A stretch of DNA of 64,000 nucleotides from Duganella flavida (GTDB lineage Bacteria; Pseudomonadota; Gammaproteobacteria; Burkholderiales; Burkholderiaceae_D): positions 1 through 64,000 of the forward strand of contig NZ_WWCN01000021.1 of NCBI RefSeq assembly GCF_009857445.1. The letters are read 5' to 3'. Positions 1-7,789 of this stretch are shown here, in pieces. The position numbers and the translations under genes were made by a program. The notes beneath the pieces were generated by a model, which did no database searches, was not told the DNA's origin, and saw nothing but the letters and a program-made list of their open reading frames with translations. Position 1 is the first letter of the stretch, and each line of letters begins with the position of its first letter.

Positions 1-293
1 GAGGCATAGGGAACGACCTTTACGCCTGCTGAACGGATACGATGGCTAAATAATGCAAGAGATCGCAGAGTAGCGCGAGGGAGAAATTCGTACTGTTGAC
101 AGTGGCCGGCTAATGGGTGACCCACTCTGTTTGACCCATCAACTTTACATTGTGTCGCTTCAGCGCTTGGGTGCTCGTGCGATAGTCGGGTCAATGAAAA
201 ATGCAAATCATGGCCTCGGTACGGATCAAAATCACATGCAAATCAACACACACGGACTACAATTAGAACGTGTACTTTTACAAAATCAGATCT

Positions 294-755
294 ATGGAAC
301 ACATTGGCATATTTCTTCCCGCGCTTATGGGCTTCTTACCCATCGCGACCATATTGTGCTTGGGTTTGTTACTTCCACGCACAGAGCATCGAAAATCCTG
401 CAATCCAATAAATAGGGTCTTACTGTTGGCCAAGTATTCCTGTCGTGAGTACGACATGGGACCGAGCGCAGTGCGGTGGCGTGAATTCTTCAACTGGGGA
501 ATTCATGCATCCATGGGAATGGGGATAGGGATTACTAGCTATTTCCTCGCGCAAATGGGAGTATTTCCAGTCTTCAGTTACATAATATGTGCGTTTGGGG
601 GAATCATAATACCGGTGCTATGCGCCATTAAATACTACAACGTAGCGATAAAGTGCTCTGCAAATGAGTTAAAACGCTCCCAGCGCTTGATGACTAGACA
701 AGTCCCGCAGCGCTCTGACGGAAGCATCCGTAGATTTGTTACACACCGTCTGTAA
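294..755 (+). CDS. Hypothetical small membrane protein
   Basis: A 153-residue open frame that I do not recognise. Residues 1-28 form a hydrophobic segment starting MEHIGIFLPALMG. Residues roughly 70-110 contain one long or two adjacent hydrophobic stretches, followed by a basic, probably cytoplasmic tail. This suggests a two- or three-pass inner-membrane protein. I chose the ATG at 294; a GTG eight codons upstream (270) is also in frame, and neither has a clear Shine-Dalgarno sequence. The base composition is more AT-rich than the genes to the right, and the only companion is an AlpA-like regulator, so it may belong to an acquired segment beside the tRNA. It could also be a chance frame. Confidence 0.45.
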   Translation: MEHIGIFLPALMGFLPIATILCLGLLLPRTEHRKSCNPINRVLLLAKYSCREYDMGPSAVRWREFFNWGIHASMGMGIGITSYFLAQMGVFPVFSYIICAFGGIIIPVLCAIKYYNVAIKCSANELKRSQRLMTRQVPQRSDGSIRRFVTHRL

Positions 756-1218
756 GTCTAATTTCTGGAGACATCCTCCCCACATCATTTAGTAGAGCGC
801 ACAAATCTATTTAGATGACACTGACCGTCGCATTGTTTTATCGCACTCTGTGAAAGTAAAAGGCTAAACTTTTCTTTGCACCGTCCCGAAGCGGTCATTG
901 TCAGATTGCGCGCCTGTTAATTTATCGGAAGCTGTGCCGCCGATCTCGGCATAGGGTTCATAAGCCATCGCAAAAACGGCTGGCAGGCAGGCAAAGACGA
1001 TTATGTTGTTCGATACTACAGAAGATCGCTTCGGCATCGGTATCGCCGCACTGGTACGTAGAAACCTGCACGCGTTTGATCTGGATCGATATCTGCGCAT
1101 GCGGACACTGCGCAGGTTATACGGCAGCGGATAAACTGCTCAGTACGAAAACGCGATTCAAGCTTAGACCAGCGAATCGCTGCTGCGAAGCCATCATGGA
1201 TGCGGGGAGAACTCAACC
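756..1218. other. Gene-poor stretch between the membrane protein and the AlpA gene
   Basis: About 460 bases without a convincing long gene. Frames on the minus strand here have no recognisable domain and no ribosome binding site. The only candidate on the plus strand is a 43-codon frame (1003-1134), listed separately. The composition is mixed and AT-richer than the core genes, as expected for degraded mobile DNA. Confidence 0.5.
1003..1134 (+). CDS. Possible 43-residue small protein
   Basis: A short frame from ATG 1003 to TAA 1132-1134. The product begins MLFDTTEDRFGIGIAALVRR and is rich in Arg, Leu and Asp. The upstream purine tract is weak. No family is recognised. It sits 85 bases before the AlpA-like gene and could be a small companion gene, but a frame this short can occur by chance. 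Confidence 0.22.
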   Translation: MLFDTTEDRFGIGIAALVRRNLHAFDLDRYLRMRTLRRLYGSG

Positions 1219-1494
1219 ATGTCAGACAACAATCCAATTACTTCAAGTATGGTAAACGGTATGGTAGAGCGTCGGACCACGACGCGGCGTGCCACTGACC
1301 TAGCGCAAATCAAGATGCTGCATCTGGGCGAAGTCATGCAGATGTGCGCCATCGGCAGAACCAGTGTCTACGACGGTGTGAACCGCGGCGACTTCCCCTC
1401 CCCCGTTCAACTGCTCACGCGCGCGCCGCGCTGGGTCAACCACGACATCCAGCGCTGGCTGGCGCTGCACATCAGCGCGTCCCGGCGCGATTGA
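1219..1494 (+). CDS. AlpA-family DNA-binding transcriptional regulator
   Basis: A 91-residue protein with the AlpA/MerR-like winged helix-turn-helix in residues about 33-85. It has the typical order LGEVMQMCAIGRTSVYDGV (recognition helix), then a GDFPSPVQL wing and the ending RWVNHDIQRWL. AlpA proteins are small excisionase-like activators found in prophages and P4-like integrative elements, where they switch on integrase or element genes. A GGGGAG ribosome binding site lies 9 bases before the ATG. There is no integrase next to it; the gene ends about 170 bases from the 3' end of tRNA-Val, a typical integration target. It is probably a remnant or one edge of an integrated element. The family call is firm and the regulated target unknown. 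Confidence 0.85.
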   Translation: MSDNNPITSSMVNGMVERRTTTRRATDLAQIKMLHLGEVMQMCAIGRTSVYDGVNRGDFPSPVQLLTRAPRWVNHDIQRWLALHISASRRD

Positions 1495-1580
1495 TCTGCT
1501 CATTGGATAAAAAACCACGCTGACAGCCGGCACGCCTGCGCAGCTTCAGTCCGCCAATATCCGCCTTATTCCGCCACGGT

Positions 1581-1603
1581 TTTTCGTACTTTTTTCGTAC
1601 TGT
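1581..1603. repeat. Paired TTCGTACT repeats, third copy at 87-96
   Basis: TTCGTACT occurs at 1583-1590 and again at 1594-1601, 11 bases apart. The longer form TTCGTACTGT at 1594-1603 recurs exactly at 87-96. Just before them lie three spaced TCCGCC motifs (about 1550-1575). Short direct repeats beside the 3' end of a tRNA resemble arm-type integrase binding sites. This is an inference, since no integrase is visible. Confidence 0.3.
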
Positions 1604-1621
1604 AGGCTAAACGCCCAAAGC

Positions 1622-1650
1622 AAAAAGCCCACGCATCTGCGTAGGCCTTT
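1622..1650 (-). terminator. Rho-independent terminator of tRNA-Val
   Basis: On the minus strand, about 18 bases after the tRNA 3' end, an imperfect hairpin with GGCCTACGCA pairing with TGCGTGGGC is followed by a TTTTTG run. It is correctly placed and oriented to end the monocistronic tRNA transcript. Confidence 0.75.
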
Positions 1651-1667
1651 GATTTTACTGCGAATTC

Positions 1668-1742
1668 TGGTGGGAAGTGCAAGTTTCGAACTTGCGACCC
1701 CTGCAGTGTGAATGCAGTGCTCTACCCCTGAGCTAACCTCCC
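1668..1742 (-). tRNA. tRNA-Val (anticodon CAC)
   Basis: Read on the minus strand, this 75-base gene folds as a complete cloverleaf. The acceptor arms are GGGAGGT and ACTTCCC with one G-U pair. The D arm is GCTC/GAGC, the anticodon stem is CTGCA/TGCAG around the loop TTCACAC, and the T arm is GCAAG/CTTGC around TTCGAAA. The CCA end is encoded. The anticodon CAC reads GUG. A promoter (1756-1784) and a terminator (1622-1650) bracket it. Its 3' end faces the AlpA-containing segment, the usual orientation for integration of mobile elements. Confidence 0.95.
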
Positions 1743-1755
1743 GTTGAGTGCGAGC

Positions 1756-1784
1756 ATTATAGAACTTGCCCGCACGAAGTGCAA
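1756..1784 (-). promoter_or_regulatory. Sigma-70 promoter of tRNA-Val
   Basis: On the minus strand, TTGCAC (1779-1784), a 17-base spacer, then a perfect TATAAT (1756-1761), placing transcription start a few bases before the tRNA 5' end at 1742. It lies in the short gap between dnaQ and the tRNA. Confidence 0.75.
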
Positions 1785-1791
1785 GTGCCGA

Positions 1792-2517
1792 TTAGGCGCC
1801 TTCCTGCGGCTCAGGGGGATTCAGCGAGGCGCTCCAGATGCACTGGCCCTTCACAGCCTTGTCCAAGCCCGCCAGCGTGTCCACGTGCGCGGCCAGTTCG
1901 TCAGCCGAGGCCGGCACGAAGATGACCTCGGCCATTGCCACCGGTTCCAGCATGTCACCGACGTTAACCACTTCCTCTTCCACATCCATGCCCAGGCTGT
2001 TCTGCCCGCGCGTCATGGCCAGGTAGACGTCGGCCAGCAGCTCCGCATCCAGCAGCGCGCCGTGCAGTTTGCGGTGCGAGTTGGAGATGCCGTAGCGGTC
2101 GCACAGCGCATCCAGCGAGTTACGCTTGCCCGGATGGAGTTCCTTGGCCTGCACCAGCGTGTCGATCACACCGCCTATGTGGGTCGTGAAATCCGGCAGA
2201 TTCAGCAGCTTGAACTCGTGATTCAGGAACCCAAGGTCGAACGGCGCGTTATGGATGATGACCTCGGCGCCCTGGATGTACTCGCGCAGCTGTTCAACGA
2301 TCTCGCGGAACTTCGGCTTATCGCTCAGGAATTCGGTGGTCAAACCGTGGACGTTCAGCGCGCCCTCTTCCGACTCGCGTTCCGGATTAATGTAGAAGTG
2401 GAGATTATTCCCCGTCAGCATGCGGTTGTTCAGTTCAACGCAGCCGATTTCCAGGATGCGGTTGCCCAGCTTGGGGTTGATACCGGTAGTTTCAGTATCG
2501 AGTACGATTTGGCGCAT
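1792..2517 (-). CDS. dnaQ: DNA polymerase III epsilon subunit (3'-5' proofreading exonuclease)
   Basis: A 241-residue DEDDh exonuclease. Exo I is DTETTG at residues 7-12, Exo II is HNAPFDLGF near residue 103, and Exo III is HGALLDAELLAD near 160, giving the acidic metal ligands and the general-base histidine. The protein proofreads within the DNA polymerase III core, bound to the alpha and theta subunits. Its C-terminal tail is Pro/Glu-rich, as expected for the alpha-binding region. The length fits the family (E. coli 243). It is the last gene of a minus-strand group rnhA-dnaQ preceded by a methyltransferase, an arrangement common in betaproteobacteria. The start is MRQIVLDTETTG, leaving only six residues before the Exo I motif. 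Confidence 0.95.
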   Translation of the reverse strand: MRQIVLDTETTGINPKLGNRILEIGCVELNNRMLTGNNLHFYINPERESEEGALNVHGLTTEFLSDKPKFREIVEQLREYIQGAEVIIHNAPFDLGFLNHEFKLLNLPDFTTHIGGVIDTLVQAKELHPGKRNSLDALCDRYGISNSHRKLHGALLDAELLADVYLAMTRGQNSLGMDVEEEVVNVGDMLEPVAMAEVIFVPASADELAAHVDTLAGLDKAVKGQCIWSASLNPPEPQEGA

Positions 2518-2550
2518 AGTGTTCCGTTATTAATTGCAGAGCGCAGTATA

Positions 2551-2991
2551 TCAGCGGCCGCGCGCCACTTCCACGCCGCGGTTGGCCAGCATGTCGGCCC
2601 GCTCGTTGCCAGGATGGCCATTGTGGCCGCGCACCCAGCGCCATTCGACGGTGTGCATTTGCTGCGCTGCGTCGAGCGCCTTCCACAGGTCTTCGTTCTT
2701 GACCGGCTCCTTGGACGCGGTTTTCCAGCCGCGCGCCTTCCAGCCGTGGATCCATTCACTGATGCCTTTTTGAACATACTGGCTATCGGTGTGCAGCACC
2801 ACCGTGCACGGACGCTTCAAAATGGTCAGCGCCTCGATCACGGCTTGCAGCTCCATGCGATTATTGGTGGTATCACGCGCGCCGCCGCAGATTTCCTTCT
2901 CGGCGCCCTCGGCCACCAGCAATGCGCCCCAGCCGCCCAGGCCGGGATTACCCTTGCATGCGCCGTCGGTAAAAATTTCAACCTTATCCAT
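2551..2991 (-). CDS. rnhA: Ribonuclease HI
   Basis: A 146-residue RNase H1 that cleaves the RNA strand of RNA-DNA hybrids (Okazaki primers, R-loops). The catalytic acids are visible: Asp in FTDGACKGNPG (about residue 9), Glu in NRMELQAVIEA (about 47), Asp in LHTDSQYV (about 69) and Asp in GNERADMLAN near the end. The basic handle region is present (KARGWKTASKEPVKNEDLW). The length is close to E. coli RnhA (155). Its start overlaps the end of the upstream methyltransferase gene by 8 bases, and dnaQ follows 33 bases downstream, so the three are probably co-transcribed. Confidence 0.96.
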   Translation of the reverse strand: MDKVEIFTDGACKGNPGLGGWGALLVAEGAEKEICGGARDTTNNRMELQAVIEALTILKRPCTVVLHTDSQYVQKGISEWIHGWKARGWKTASKEPVKNEDLWKALDAAQQMHTVEWRWVRGHNGHPGNERADMLANRGVEVARGR

Positions 2992-3760
2992 CCTGCTGCT
3001 CTCTTCTTTTGTTTGTTACCGGCACCCCGACTGGGGCAGCCGCTGCTTTCCTGGTCCATGCCGGACCGATCATGCGCATGCCTTTCACGCGCTTGACCGC
3101 TTGTATGATGTAGACGCCGCCAAAGTACGGCCACCAGCGCGACCCGGCATTATCCATGAAGGTGTAGCGATGCAGCCACTTTTCTGTGCGGCAGGCCGGC
3201 GCGTAGCAGCCGAAATGACTTTGGCTGGCGCTCATATTCAATAATTTTAACCAGTCTTTCATGCGTGGCATAGAGATCAACTCTTCGGTACGCGGCAGGA
3301 ACGAGGTGCCGCCGACGCGCCGCAACACGTGGCGCGCGCCCCACAAGCTGGCCGGATTGAAACCGCAGATAACGACCTGGCCTTCCGGGATCAGTACGCG
3401 CTCCACTTCGCGCAGCACCTGGTGCGGATCGGTAGAAAATTCCAGCACGTGCGGCAGCACGATCAGGTCCACGCTTTGCGATGCGAATGGCAGTTCGGTG
3501 TAGTCGAGCGTGACATCAACGCTACGCTGGCCATCGCGGCCCGTGCGCGGTTTGCGATCCGCCAGCAATTTGTAAGGCATGCGGCTGGCGGCCAGTGCAT
3601 CAATTTCAGGCATGCCGATCTGCACCGCGTTAAAGCCAAAGATATCGGCTGTTAAATTATCGAGACAGCTTTGTTCCCACGCACGCATGTACACACCTGC
3701 GGGCGTTTGCAGCCAGCCTTCCAACGCTATAATGGATTTCTCCGACCCCGCCTTATCCAT
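2984..3760 (-). CDS. Class I SAM-dependent methyltransferase, betaproteobacterial type
   Basis: A 258-residue protein whose middle (residues about 95-165) matches the C-terminal half of a Methyltransf_11 fold: DYTELPFASQSVDLIVLPHV, then a helix and a strand ending EGQVVICGFNP. The usual GxGxG SAM loop is not recognisable; its place is taken by a degenerate AVQIGMPEIDAL segment. The gene sits between rnhA and divergent gloB, a position conserved in betaproteobacteria. The substrate is unknown. Its ATG is only 20 bases from the gloB ATG. The family assignment is good, but activity cannot be inferred because motif I is atypical. Confidence 0.8.
   Translation of the reverse strand: MDKAGSEKSIIALEGWLQTPAGVYMRAWEQSCLDNLTADIFGFNAVQIGMPEIDALAASRMPYKLLADRKPRTGRDGQRSVDVTLDYTELPFASQSVDLIVLPHVLEFSTDPHQVLREVERVLIPEGQVVICGFNPASLWGARHVLRRVGGTSFLPRTEELISMPRMKDWLKLLNMSASQSHFGCYAPACRTEKWLHRYTFMDNAGSRWWPYFGGVYIIQAVKRVKGMRMIGPAWTRKAAAAPVGVPVTNKRREQQDG
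3707..3733 (+). promoter_or_regulatory. Candidate gloB promoter
   Basis: A perfect TATAAT at 3728-3733, with TTGCAG at 3707-3712 (15-base spacer, short) or GTTTGC at 3705-3710 (17-base spacer) as the -35. It lies inside the 5' end of the divergent methyltransferase gene and would give a leader of roughly 40 bases for gloB. Confidence 0.4.
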
Positions 3761-3780
3761 GCTTAGCCTTTAGCGATCCA

Positions 3781-4587
3781 ATGACCATATCTTCTACTCA
3801 AGCTCTCAGTGTTTTAACGGTACCGGCATTCCGCGACAATTACCTGTGGTTGATACATGATGGCACCCACGCCGCAGCGGTCGATCCCGGCGACGCCAAA
3901 CCCATCCTGGCAGCGCTGGCAGCAAACGGACTTAAGCTCACCGCCATTCTACTCACCCATCATCACGCTGACCATATCGGCGGCGTTCCTGAATTATTAC
4001 AGCATTATCAAGTTCCTGTTTTCGGTCCGCGCAACGAGACGATTGCTGCGGTCACTTTGCCGGTCGGCGAAGGCAAAACCATCGAGGTGCCGGGACTGGG
4101 GCTGAAACTGAATGTGCTGGATGTACCGGGCCACACCATGGGCCATATCGCTTACGTGCGCGAACCGGTGGATCAGCAGCCGACCTGGCTGTTCTGTGGC
4201 GATACGCTGTTCGCAGGCGGCTGCGGCCGTCTGTTTGAAGGCACGCCGGCGCAGATGATCAGCTCACTTGGTAAGCTGGCAGCGCTGCCGGACGACACGC
4301 AAGTATTTTGTGCGCACGAATACACGCTGTCCAACCTGCGCTTCGCGCGCGTGGTCGATCCGGACAATGTGGCACTGCAGGAGCGTGTGAAGGTGGAGAC
4401 GGACAAACGCGAGCACGATGTACCGACCGTGCCGTCGACCATCGCGGTGGAGAAGGCAACCAATCCGTTCCTGCGTTACCGCGAACCGGCGATTGCGGAG
4501 CAACTGGTGAAGGCCGGGCGTCTCGATCGCATCGACACGCCGTTGGCGACCTTCACCGCGCTGCGCTTGTGGAAGAACGACTTTTAA
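3781..4587 (+). CDS. gloB: Hydroxyacylglutathione hydrolase (glyoxalase II)
   Basis: A 268-residue metallo-beta-lactamase-fold hydrolase that converts S-D-lactoylglutathione to D-lactate and glutathione, the second step of methylglyoxal detoxification in the cytoplasm. The binuclear metal motif THHHADHIGG lies at residues about 59-68, followed by the GHTMGH histidine, the LFCGDTLFAGGCGR aspartate and CAHEYT. The C-terminal HAGH domain ends in RLWKNDF. The length is near the family norm (about 260). It is transcribed divergently from the methyltransferase and meets aceB tail to tail, 3 bases apart, with no terminator seen between them. Confidence 0.96.
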   Translation: MTISSTQALSVLTVPAFRDNYLWLIHDGTHAAAVDPGDAKPILAALAANGLKLTAILLTHHHADHIGGVPELLQHYQVPVFGPRNETIAAVTLPVGEGKTIEVPGLGLKLNVLDVPGHTMGHIAYVREPVDQQPTWLFCGDTLFAGGCGRLFEGTPAQMISSLGKLAALPDDTQVFCAHEYTLSNLRFARVVDPDNVALQERVKVETDKREHDVPTVPSTIAVEKATNPFLRYREPAIAEQLVKAGRLDRIDTPLATFTALRLWKNDF

Positions 4588-4590
4588 GAG

Positions 4591-6189
4591 TTAGATTTCT
4601 TCGTACAGCGGGAGCGTCAGGAATTCTTCAAACGCTTCCGAGGTCGACATCTCTTCAAAGATTTGCGCTGCGCGTGGGTAGGCCGGGGTGTTGCCGTCCG
4701 GCGCAGTGACCTGCACTTTTGCCAGCTCTTCCGGAATCATCGCGCGCACCATGTCGGCGGTCACTTTGCGGCCATCGTCCAGCACGCCCTTGGTCGACCG
4801 GATCCACTGCCACACTTGCGAACGGCTGATTTCGGCGGTGGCCGCATCTTCCATCAGGTTGTGGATCGGCACGCAGCCGTTACCGTTCAGCCAGCTGCCC
4901 AGGTAGTGGATGCCAACGTTGATGTTGTAGCGCAGGCCGGCTTCGGTAATCGGGGTCTCTGGTTTGAAGTCCAGCAGCTGCTCGGCGTGCACTTCCACGT
5001 CCAGACGTTGCTTGTCGATCTGGTTAGGCTTATCGCCCAGCACTTTCTTGAACTCGGCCATGGCCAGGTCCACCAGGCCTGGGTGGGCCACCCAGCCGCC
5101 GTCGTAGCCGTCGGTGGCATCACGCGCTTTGTCATTGCGGACACCGCCCATGGCGATGTCATTCTTTTCCGGATCGTTTTTGATCGGGATCAGCGCAGCC
5201 ATGCCGCCGATGGCCGGAGCGTTGCGCTTGTGGCAGGTTTTCAGCAGCAGCAGAGCGTAAGAGCGCATGAACGGCGCGGTCATGGTGACCTTGGCGCGGT
5301 CGGCCAGGCAGAAATCCTTGTCCAGCTTGAACTTCTTGATGCACGAGAAGATGTAATCCCAGCGGCCGGCGTTCAGGCCCGAGCTGTGTTCGCGCAGTTC
5401 GTACAGGATTTCGTCCATTTCGAATGCCGCCAGGATAGTTTCGATCAGCACGGTGGCCTTGATGGTGCCTTGCGGCAGGCCCAGCTCGTTCTGGGTCATG
5501 ACGAAAATGTCATTCCACAGGCGCGCCTCAATGTGCGATTCCATTTTCGGCAGGTAGAAGAAGGGACCGGCGCCGCGCGCGATCTGCTCTTTGGCGTTGT
5601 GGAACATGAACAGCGCAAAGTCGAAGATGCCGCCCGAGATGCGCTTACCGTCCACCAGCACGTGTTTTTCATCCAGGTGCCAGCCGCGTGGACGCACCAC
5701 CAGGGTGGCGGTCTTTTCGTTCAGCTTGTACGACTTGCCATTCTGTTCCAGCGAAATGGTGCCGCGCACCGCGTCCTTCATGTTGATCTGGCCGGTGATC
5801 TGGTTATCCCAGTTCGGCGAGTTCGAATCTTCGAAGTCGGTCATGTAGCTGTCCGCGCCCGAGTTCAGGGCGTTGATGACCATTTTGCGCTCGACCGGGC
5901 CGGTGATTTCCACACGGCGGCATTCCAGCGCTTTCGGGATGGGTGCGATTTTCCAGTCGCCGTTACGGATGTGGGCAGTGTCAGCCAGGAAGTCCGGGCG
6001 CTCGCCGGCGTCCAGGCGCTTGGCGCGGTCCACGCGCACGGCCAGCAGTTGCTGGCGGCGCGCTTCAAATTCGCGGCTCAGCTTGGCCACCAGTGCCAGC
6101 GCTTCCGGCACCAGGATGTTTTCGTAGCCCGGCTTGATCTCGCCGGTAATTTGCATGCCTGCTGGCAAAGTGATGGTGGACTGCGTCAT
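4591..6189 (-). CDS. aceB: Malate synthase A
   Basis: A 532-residue malate synthase, which condenses glyoxylate with acetyl-CoA to give malate in the glyoxylate shunt, needed for growth on acetate and fatty acids. Visible landmarks are DFEDSNSPNWDNQITGQ (about residue 115), VRPRGWHLDEKHV, GTIKATVLIETILAAFEMDE and the signature GLNAGRWDYIFSC (about 275). The length matches E. coli AceB (533). GGAG lies 8 bases before the ATG. No isocitrate lyase gene is in the window. A LysR regulator lies divergently 190 bases upstream and may control it. Confidence 0.97.
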   Translation of the reverse strand: MTQSTITLPAGMQITGEIKPGYENILVPEALALVAKLSREFEARRQQLLAVRVDRAKRLDAGERPDFLADTAHIRNGDWKIAPIPKALECRRVEITGPVERKMVINALNSGADSYMTDFEDSNSPNWDNQITGQINMKDAVRGTISLEQNGKSYKLNEKTATLVVRPRGWHLDEKHVLVDGKRISGGIFDFALFMFHNAKEQIARGAGPFFYLPKMESHIEARLWNDIFVMTQNELGLPQGTIKATVLIETILAAFEMDEILYELREHSSGLNAGRWDYIFSCIKKFKLDKDFCLADRAKVTMTAPFMRSYALLLLKTCHKRNAPAIGGMAALIPIKNDPEKNDIAMGGVRNDKARDATDGYDGGWVAHPGLVDLAMAEFKKVLGDKPNQIDKQRLDVEVHAEQLLDFKPETPITEAGLRYNINVGIHYLGSWLNGNGCVPIHNLMEDAATAEISRSQVWQWIRSTKGVLDDGRKVTADMVRAMIPEELAKVQVTAPDGNTPAYPRAAQIFEEMSTSEAFEEFLTLPLYEEI

Positions 6190-6378
6190 GAGTGGACTCC
6201 GTAAAAAAATGTCAACGAATCAGCTAATTATATGCTTGTTGCGGTGCAGTGTTTTTAGTGTGTCGGCTCAGTTACGTGCCGAATTGTTTTACAGTATATT
6301 CACTCGTTAGTTATGCAAACAAGACTAAAAATCACTTCATCTATGCGTTTTTGTAAAAAGTGACGGGGACAGGTATTC

Positions 6379-7290
6379 ATGGGGCAATTCAGGCAGATTT
6401 CTACTTTTGTTGAGGTGGTGGCGAGGGGCTCACTCTCGGCGGCAGCCCGCGCCGAGGGCATAGCACCTGCCATGATAGGGCGGCGACTGGACGCGCTGGA
6501 GGCGCGTCTCGGGGTCAAGCTGCTGCAACGCACCACGCGCAAGCTGGCCCTCACCGACGAGGGCGCAGCCTTCCTTGAGGACTGCCAGCGCATCCTCGCC
6601 GAGCTCGAAGAAGCAGAATCGGCGGTATCAGAACGTAGCGCGCACGCCACAGGTCACCTGATGATTTCGGCGCCGGCAGGGTTTGGCCGCCAGCACGTGG
6701 CGCCAGTGCTGCCCTCTTTCCTGTCCGAACACCGCGACGTCACCGTTACACTTAACATGAGCGACCGCGTGGTCGACATCGTCGGCGAAGGTATTGATGT
6801 GGCGATTCGTATCGCCAGCCTGTCCGATTCCAGCCTGGTCAGCGTCAAGCTGGCTGATAACGAGCGTGTGGTGGTGGGCTCACCCGCCTATCTCAAGCGC
6901 TACGGCAAGCCGGAAACGCTGGCCGACCTGACCAAGCACAACTGTCTGGCGATCAGCAGCGAAGGCAGCCAACGGGGCTGGACCTTCCGCGAAGGCGGCA
7001 AGAACGTGGTACTGAAGGTGAATGGCAACATGGCCTGCAATGACGGCCAGGTGCTGCACGAGTGGGCGCTGGCCGGCAAGGGGCTGGCGTGGCGTTCGAT
7101 GTGGGAAGTGGGTAGCGCGATTGAGGCAGGCAAATTGCAAACCGTGCTGGACGGCTATTCGGCGCCGGGCAACGATATCTACGCGGTGTTTGCGCAGCGC
7201 CGCCACCTGCCGCTGCGGGTGCGCGCCTTTGTGGACTTCTTGCGCCACACTTACGCCCAGCCTGACTACTGGCGCAAGCCTGCAAAGTGA
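6379..7290 (+). CDS. LysR-family transcriptional regulator
   Basis: A 303-residue LTTR. The N-terminal winged helix-turn-helix (residues 1-60) includes GSLSAAARAEGIAPAMIGRR and ALEARLGVKLLQRTTR. From about residue 88 there is a periplasmic-binding-protein-like effector domain. It resembles the CrgA/DsdC-type subgroup common in proteobacteria, in which the effector is usually unknown. It is divergent from aceB with a 190-base spacer, so aceB and its own gene are natural target candidates, but this is inferred from position only. A bidirectional terminator follows at 7303-7325. Confidence 0.9.
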   Translation: MGQFRQISTFVEVVARGSLSAAARAEGIAPAMIGRRLDALEARLGVKLLQRTTRKLALTDEGAAFLEDCQRILAELEEAESAVSERSAHATGHLMISAPAGFGRQHVAPVLPSFLSEHRDVTVTLNMSDRVVDIVGEGIDVAIRIASLSDSSLVSVKLADNERVVVGSPAYLKRYGKPETLADLTKHNCLAISSEGSQRGWTFREGGKNVVLKVNGNMACNDGQVLHEWALAGKGLAWRSMWEVGSAIEAGKLQTVLDGYSAPGNDIYAVFAQRRHLPLRVRAFVDFLRHTYAQPDYWRKPAK

Positions 7291-7302
7291 ACAGCCAAAA
7301 AA

Positions 7303-7325
7303 AAATCCTCGGATTCCGAGGATTT
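7303..7325. terminator. Bidirectional rho-independent terminator
   Basis: A perfect 10-base stem AAATCCTCGG/CCGAGGATTT with loop ATT lies between the convergent LysR and cold-shock genes. A-rich sequence on the left arm side and T-rich on the right allow termination in both directions. Confidence 0.85.
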
Positions 7326-7347
7326 CTTGATCGTTAGACCCAGCGTA

Positions 7348-7551
7348 TTAGATAGGCTGAATGTTCGAAGCTTGCTTGCCTTTAGGGCCGGCGGTTACTT
7401 CGAAAGAAACGCGTTGGTTCTCTTGCAGGGATTTGAAGCCTGCGGTTTGAATCGCCGAGAAGTGAGCGAACAGATCTTCGCCGCCTTCATCAGGGGTGAT
7501 GAAGCCAAAACCCTTCGAATCATTGAACCATTTTACGATACCAGTTGCCAT
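7348..7551 (-). CDS. Cold-shock domain protein (CspA family)
   Basis: A 67-residue single cold-shock domain that binds single-stranded RNA and DNA and acts as an RNA chaperone. RNP-1 is KGFGFITP (residues about 13-20) and RNP-2 is DLFAHFS (about 27-33; most homologues have VFVHFS). The frame is open for 53 more codons upstream, but MATGIVKWFN is the canonical family start and has AGGA 7 bases before its ATG. The roughly 235-base gap upstream (7552-7785) is long for this genome and fits the long structured leader typical of csp mRNAs. An FNR-like motif lies at its far end. Confidence 0.95.
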   Translation of the reverse strand: MATGIVKWFNDSKGFGFITPDEGGEDLFAHFSAIQTAGFKSLQENQRVSFEVTAGPKGKQASNIQPI

Positions 7552-7775
7552 TACAATTCCTATTTCAGTTAATTTGGGCTTGCGCCCGTGATATCGTTTT
7601 TGAGGCAAGAAAGAACAAACTGCACTACTCTTGAATCTAAACGATCCCGCATTATACCCATTTACGAGAGAAAAGCACGTTTTCGTCAAAATAAATGCAA
7701 AGCGTCGCATTTTTTGGTAGAAACACCTCGCAACCGGGTGTATGTGTCATGGTAGACAACAAAATAACGCAAGCT

Positions 7776-7789
7776 TTGAGCTAGATCAA
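7776..7789. promoter_or_regulatory. FNR/Anr-like box
   Basis: TTGAG-CTAG-ATCAA differs from the FNR consensus TTGAT-N4-ATCAA at one position. It overlaps the stop codon of the Hpt gene and lies about 225 bases upstream of the csp start on the same strand. The functional link is uncertain, because a 14-base motif with one mismatch can occur by chance. Confidence 0.25.

Noticed and set aside
1..1742. A complete prophage
   Set aside because: Only an AlpA-type regulator was found. There is no integrase, replication, capsid or lysis gene, so at most an element edge or remnant can be claimed.
1744..3096. A 450-codon plus-strand open frame opposite dnaQ and rnhA
   Set aside because: It lies antisense to two genes with complete catalytic motifs, has a His/Arg/Gln-rich composition typical of reverse reading of GC-rich genes, and matches no family.
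4663..6204. A 513-codon plus-strand open frame opposite malate synthase
   Set aside because: It mirrors aceB almost end to end; GC-rich third positions leave few stops on the opposite strand. No ribosome binding site or domain was seen.
7552..7710. A 53-residue N-terminal extension of the cold-shock protein
   Set aside because: MATGIVKWFN is the universal family start with a good ribosome binding site; the upstream codons are leader sequence.
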